Source: Actinomyces dentalis DSM 19115
GTDB lineage: Bacteria > Actinomycetota > Actinomycetes > Actinomycetales > Actinomycetaceae
DNA length: 64,000 nucleotides
Direction of reading: 5' to 3'
Assembly (NCBI RefSeq): GCF_000429225.1
Contig: NZ_AUBL01000007.1
Span: 39,345-103,344, forward strand
Shown piece by piece: positions 60,535 through 64,000 of the stretch. Position 1 is the first letter of the stretch; each line of letters starts with the position of its first letter. The position numbers and the translations under genes were made by a program. Under the pieces are notes generated by a model. The model saw only the letters and a list, made by a program, of their open reading frames with translations. It made no database searches and was not told where the DNA came from.

Positions 60535-60572
60535 CTGCCTCCCCCGGGCGCCGGCGAGTATGCGCTAATTAA

Positions 60573-61860
60573 TGCAAAAACGATAAACAGGTCGAGGCCA
60601 TGCATAAAATTGGCAGCGACACCATTATCGCATCCAGTACCGAGCTGAAGCGCAGTTCTCGGGACGGCCTGCGGGAGAGTGCGCTGTTCTAAGGACTTCG
60701 CGATCGATGGCGCGGACGGCTACACCGCGGCCGAGGCTTCGCTGAGCACCGGGGAGACGATTGAGCGAGTCTTCACCTACAGCGCCCATTATCCTTTTTA
60801 CTCGGATGCCCTGCAGTGCGCGGACAGGAGCGGCGCCGCCGACGTCGGCGGAAGGCGCTACACCTATTGGCTGCTTCCTGCGAACGGCGAGGACGCCTGT
60901 GTCGCAAGCGACGGGAAGTACAGCCTGGTCGTTGCCGTGAATGAGAGGGGCGCAGACGATGCTGCGCTCAGTACCGTGGAGAATGCTGAGCTGTACGGTA
61001 TGAAAGTATATCTGGGCATGCCGATTCCGCAGATGGGCCAGCCCGGTACGTCGGGCTATCCGGCGTACGTGGCCGACGACTCGTACATGGGCACGCTGGG
61101 CGCGTTCACGCGCAACCTGCTCCGGTCGTGGATGCAGGCATTCGGCGCCAGAACCTCCTTCGCCGGGCTCTATCAGGGCCGGGAGACCTCGGTCGTACAG
61201 GACCACCGCCGTTCACCAGCACACGCTCAACGTCTATGCGTCCCAGAACGACGTTGTCGCCGCCTCCCTGCCGGAGGAGAAGCGCCGCGTCGTGTTCAGC
61301 CCCTACGCCTCTTTCGAGGATCCGAGCCGTGCGGCATATTTCGAGGACCGGTTCCGGGACATCGTGCATACGGGTGCCGGAAGGGTCGACGTCATCCTCG
61401 CGCCCCAGGACGGCGTCGGCACGGGGAAGGTGAGCCCGAGCGACAAGGACTCGGTGGCCTCGCCCGAGAATGTCACCACGCTGTACGCCGCGGCGCAGAA
61501 CGCGAGCGCGAGCGAGACGTGGGCGAATATCGAGCTGTTCGTTCGCGACAGCTCGACCTGTCGGGCGGGAAGCATCACATTCACCTCCGACTGCAGCGCC
61601 CACAAGGCTCGTATCGATCAGCAGATCGAGCTCGCCGAGCCGTATGCTCAGAAGATACTGGCCTACGACTGGTCCATGTACATGAGCAGGGCTCGCGTGT
61701 CGGCGGACTCTCAGGAGACTCTCGTGTCCTACCTGCTCAGGACAGGTGCCCAGAATGACGCCCTTGGCGAGGACCAGCCACGGTCCTCGGCGGATGTCGA
61801 GCTGGAGGCGGCAGGAGATCGCCCCGCGGGATGTCAGACCGATCTCGGCGCGGAGCTGAT
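60573..61860 (+). pseudogene. DUF4434-type glycoside hydrolase-like gene, broken
   Basis: Three reading frames in sequence form one DUF4434-like TIM-barrel protein: first MHKIGSDTIIASSTEL (60600 on, stop at about 60690), then AELYGMKVYLGMP and FAGLYQGRETSVVQ (frame of 60679 until about 61200), then HTLNVYAS, VVFSPYASFEDP, VDVILAPQDGVGTG and WANIELFVRDS (frame of 61292). At least two frameshifts and a missing N-terminus make it non-functional. The 3' end is unclear. Codon use is less GC-biased than upstream genes, suggesting acquired DNA. Confidence 0.7.
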
Positions 61861-61898
61861 ATGGGGGTGGACTGCCAGGCGGGACGCCAGGTCCAGTC

Positions 61899-62477
61899 TT
61901 AGTCCCACGAGCAGCCCTCATACGCTGGGCCGCCGTTCCTCGCGCGCCAGTCCCGGGTGTCCTCAATCTCCCGCGCGGTGTCCGGTCCGGGGTTGTGGTC
62001 GAGGAGCTTCTGGGTGAAGGTGTTCCAGCGGTTCTCGTCGGGGTCGGTCATACCCGTGATGGTTACGAAGCTTGCCAGGGTGTAGTCGTCGGTGATGCTC
62101 CCGGCGGCCTGGTAGAGGCGGGGGAGGCTGTCGCAGATGATGCTGCGGCACCTGTCCGCCACGCCCATGTTACCGAGCGCCGTCTCGGACGAGGCTGTCT
62201 CGCCGAGGCTGATCTCGTACAGGGCGTCGGTGGACCAGTACAGTCCCCAGGGGACGGTGCAGCGCCCCGTGCACACTGCCTCCACCAGCTCGCTCGTGAC
62301 CAGAAGCGCCGCCTCTGACAGGCAGCGATTGTAGTACACGATACCGTCCAGGATCATCAGGTCCTCGCGGCCCTGGGCCCGGCCGCCCGCTGAGACCACC
62401 GCCTCCACAAGCCCGGGATCCAGCCCCACCCCGTCCAAGGTGCGCACACCGCCCCAGTCGAGCCTCATCTCACTCAC
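61899..62477 (-). CDS. Immunity-like protein, second paralogue
   Basis: 192 residues from GTG 62477, chosen because GGAGGT sits 7 nt upstream; ATG 62468 is the alternative. No recognised family. It aligns end to end with the product of 62546-63106: WxxVRTxxGVGxDP at the start, a central CRSI-xx-LPxLYQ, and F-x-x-I-x-G-x-x-D-x-DExRW-x-x-F later. Predominantly helical, cytoplasmic. Position behind a toxin gene and a homologous neighbour suggests a second immunity gene. Its stop region overlaps the decayed DUF4434 gene. Confidence 0.75.
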   Translation of the reverse strand: MSEMRLDWGGVRTLDGVGLDPGLVEAVVSAGGRAQGREDLMILDGIVYYNRCLSEAALLVTSELVEAVCTGRCTVPWGLYWSTDALYEISLGETASSETALGNMGVADRCRSIICDSLPRLYQAAGSITDDYTLASFVTITGMTDPDENRWNTFTQKLLDHNPGPDTAREIEDTRDWRARNGGPAYEGCSWD

Positions 62478-62545
62478 CCCATTCACCTCCTGGTTTCGGC
62501 TTAGTCCCCCGCGGGAACTGCAGGCTATGGTCGCAGGCGGTTCGG

Positions 62546-63106
62546 CTACTGCCCCCACTCGTACAAGGCTCCACCGCGCTCTGCGCGATCCTGCTGGCAC
62601 TCGTGAAGTTCGTCCTCGCTCAATACGCCTAGTCTGCGACTCGTCATCTGCTCGACAAATGCTCGCCATCTTCTCTCGTCGTCGTCGACTGTGCCGAGAA
62701 TGCGGATGAAACTCGAGAGGATATCATCTTCGAGGGGACTGAGGGCTAGTTGGTATAAGTCTGGCAATCGAGACCTGACAATAGAGCGGCAATGATTGCC
62801 TATGTTCATGTTGCCGTGCTCTGCTTCATTTGTTGAGGGGCCTCCGAGGACAATTTCAAACAAGGTTTCAGCGGCCCAGGAAAGGCCGGACTCCGTGTAA
62901 TCGCCTGCACACAATGCTTCGACTAGAGTTTCTGTCACTGGTGCGGCGGCTTCCTCTAGTCCTCCAGCGTAGAATGCAGTCCCTTCGATGTGCCAGTATG
63001 CTTGCTCTCCAGTTTGCATGTCGGGAGAGCGAAGCATGTCGAAGATTGGCGCCGGATCCATGCCGACACCCTTCATGGTTCGGACTTTCTGCCAGTTAAT
63101 TCCCAT
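62546..63106 (-). CDS. Immunity-like protein, first paralogue
   Basis: 186 residues from ATG 63106 (TGGAG 8 nt upstream). Its first 11 bp overlap the end of the toxin gene, so the two are translationally coupled as in toxin-immunity pairs. Starts GINWQKVRTMKGVGMDP; the middle has HCRSIVRSRLPDLYQ and ILGTVDDDERRWRAF. No known family recognised. DNA here is roughly half G+C by eye, far below the window norm, and includes rare codons. Function inferred from context only. Confidence 0.8.
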   Translation of the reverse strand: MGINWQKVRTMKGVGMDPAPIFDMLRSPDMQTGEQAYWHIEGTAFYAGGLEEAAAPVTETLVEALCAGDYTESGLSWAAETLFEIVLGGPSTNEAEHGNMNIGNHCRSIVRSRLPDLYQLALSPLEDDILSSFIRILGTVDDDERRWRAFVEQMTSRRLGVLSEDELHECQQDRAERGGALYEWGQ

Positions 63107-64000
63107 TCTGCATACTCCATCTTCCGCCTTCGTCGCGAGGAACCTTCGGGGGAAACATGTCTTCGTCATACAAATCTTGACAATTGACGCACACTCGAAC
63201 GTAAGGGTCCTTTGTTGGTTTTCCGTTCGCAATGTTCCGCACGTACCGAGGCCTTACTGCTTCCGTGTACCTTACGTCGCTGGGGGCTGCGCCTCCAATC
63301 TTCGTAAGGTAATTGCTTCCACTTGTTTCTGCGCAGAAGTGTTCTCCATTATGAAGATTTCCGGGTCTGCCGAGGACGGGTGGGTGGGTCTCAGTGTAAG
63401 TGGCGACCATGGTTGAGGTCCTCCTCGGCTCGGTTGCGGCTGCATTGAAAAGCTCTCTGCGTGCCGCGTCAAGTTGCTGTTCCGCGTTGAGGCCTCGCCA
63501 CGTGCCCTGGTCGATGTCTGTGGGTGTGGCCAGGTCCCTTGGGTTCTCGACGGTGCATCCGTTGTGGGCCAGGATGTGGGTGCCGGTGGTTGTGGTGGTG
63601 TGGTAGGTGTGGGTGTTGTTGACCTCGATATTGTGGACGGTGGGCGCCTGACCGGTGGCGGTAACGGTGTGGACGGTGACGGGGTGCCCGTGGTTGTCGC
63701 GCAGGCGGTCGCCGGATTGGATGTGTCCGGCGGGGGTGAAGCCCTTGCCGTGGACGTACAGGGGGTGGGCTGGAGTGGTCTCCAGGTCGCCGTTGCTGGT
63801 GCGGATCCGGATGGTGGGCGTGTGCTCGTGGGTGAAGGTCCTGGTGACCGTGGAGGTGGTGGGTTGGCCGGTGTCGGGGTCGGTGCAGGCGACGTGGTCG
63901 CCGACGGCCACGTCCTCGATGGGCCTGGTGGTGCCGTCGGCCATGAGGACGGGTGTGCCGGCGGGGAAGCACGGGTCGCGGCCCACTGAGGAGACGGCTC
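63096..64000 (-). CDS. Polymorphic toxin C-terminus: Hint domain plus deaminase-like domain (partial)
   Basis: The frame is open through the right edge, so the N-terminal part lies outside. The visible about 300 residues begin with a Hint self-splicing-type domain: DPCFPAGTPVLMADG, VGDHVACTDP, TTPAHPLYVHG and the terminal LAHNGC. After that Cys the sequence becomes AT-richer and encodes about 145 residues with EHFCAETSG and VRVCVNCQDLY; a CAE plus CxxC pair is the zinc site pattern of nucleic-acid deaminase toxins such as the YwqJ-like group. Hint cleavage would release this domain. Trafficking system unknown. Stop overlaps the immunity-like gene. Confidence 0.82.
   Translation of the reverse strand, partial: AVSSVGRDPCFPAGTPVLMADGTTRPIEDVAVGDHVACTDPDTGQPTTSTVTRTFTHEHTPTIRIRTSNGDLETTPAHPLYVHGKGFTPAGHIQSGDRLRDNHGHPVTVHTVTATGQAPTVHNIEVNNTHTYHTTTTTGTHILAHNGCTVENPRDLATPTDIDQGTWRGLNAEQQLDAARRELFNAAATEPRRTSTMVATYTETHPPVLGRPGNLHNGEHFCAETSGSNYLTKIGGAAPSDVRYTEAVRPRYVRNIANGKPTKDPYVRVCVNCQDLYDEDMFPPKVPRDEGGRWSMQNGN

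Overview
The window reads as a chromosomal segment of a very high-GC actinobacterium, most likely Actinomyces or a close relative in the Actinomycetaceae. The support is the extreme third-position GC, frequent GTG starts, a WhiB regulator, a PdtaS-type kinase next to it, a UPF0182 protein, and the linkage of nudC, uvrD2, a PDZ/Lon-domain protease, a zincin-2 protein and UPF0182, which is also clustered in mycobacteria. The species assignment is inference from gene content.

Layout. 0-8.6 kb: end of a polyamine aminopropyltransferase, a flavodoxin-like protein, a zinc metallopeptidase, pyrD, a three-gene ABC module preceded by a 50-residue membrane peptide, and a cysteine desulfurase. 8.6-22 kb: the conserved nudC-uvrD2-ThiF-like-PDZ/Lon-zincin-UPF0182 block, interrupted by about 1.6 kb of non-coding repeats that include a 238-bp inverted repeat, then an initiator tRNA-Met. 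22-31 kb: a CPBP protease divergent from a NarL-type two-component system, an NCS1 nucleobase permease coupled to an atypical purine nucleoside phosphorylase, CsbD, YjbR, fumC and a VOC protein. 31-38 kb: an OmpR-type two-component system directly upstream of a MacB/FtsX-like exporter, then a DeoR regulator. 38-44 kb: SGNH hydrolase, a PadR-oxidoreductase pair divergent from a four-gene OpuC-like betaine/choline ABC operon. 44-50 kb: osmC-ecsC-thyA-folA cluster, DUF2505 protein, pdtaS and whiB1. 50-57 kb: an FHA-FtsK/SpoIIIE protein resembling type VII secretion ATPases, an SRAP protein and NAD-dependent ligA. 57-60.5 kb: cysE and cysK, with a short upstream ORF rich in cysteine codons that looks like a cysteine-responsive attenuator, a YigZ protein, rpmF, and tRNA-Gly and tRNA-Pro.

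From tRNA-Pro to the window end the DNA is visibly AT-richer and looks acquired: a frameshifted DUF4434 pseudogene, two paralogous immunity-like genes, and the C-terminal part of a Hint-containing polymorphic toxin ending in a deaminase-like domain (CAE and CxxC motifs). The toxin gene overlaps the first immunity-like gene.

The non-coding DNA carries several dispersed repeat families, all read directly from the sequence: a palindromic family built of 20-bp units with an 11-nt conserved loop (three copies), a 40-bp element found just 3' of minus-strand genes (three copies), and several hairpin elements. The items most worth follow-up are the toxin-immunity module, the cysteine leader peptide, the long inverted repeat, the 20-bp-unit family and the active-site changes in the nucleoside phosphorylase.
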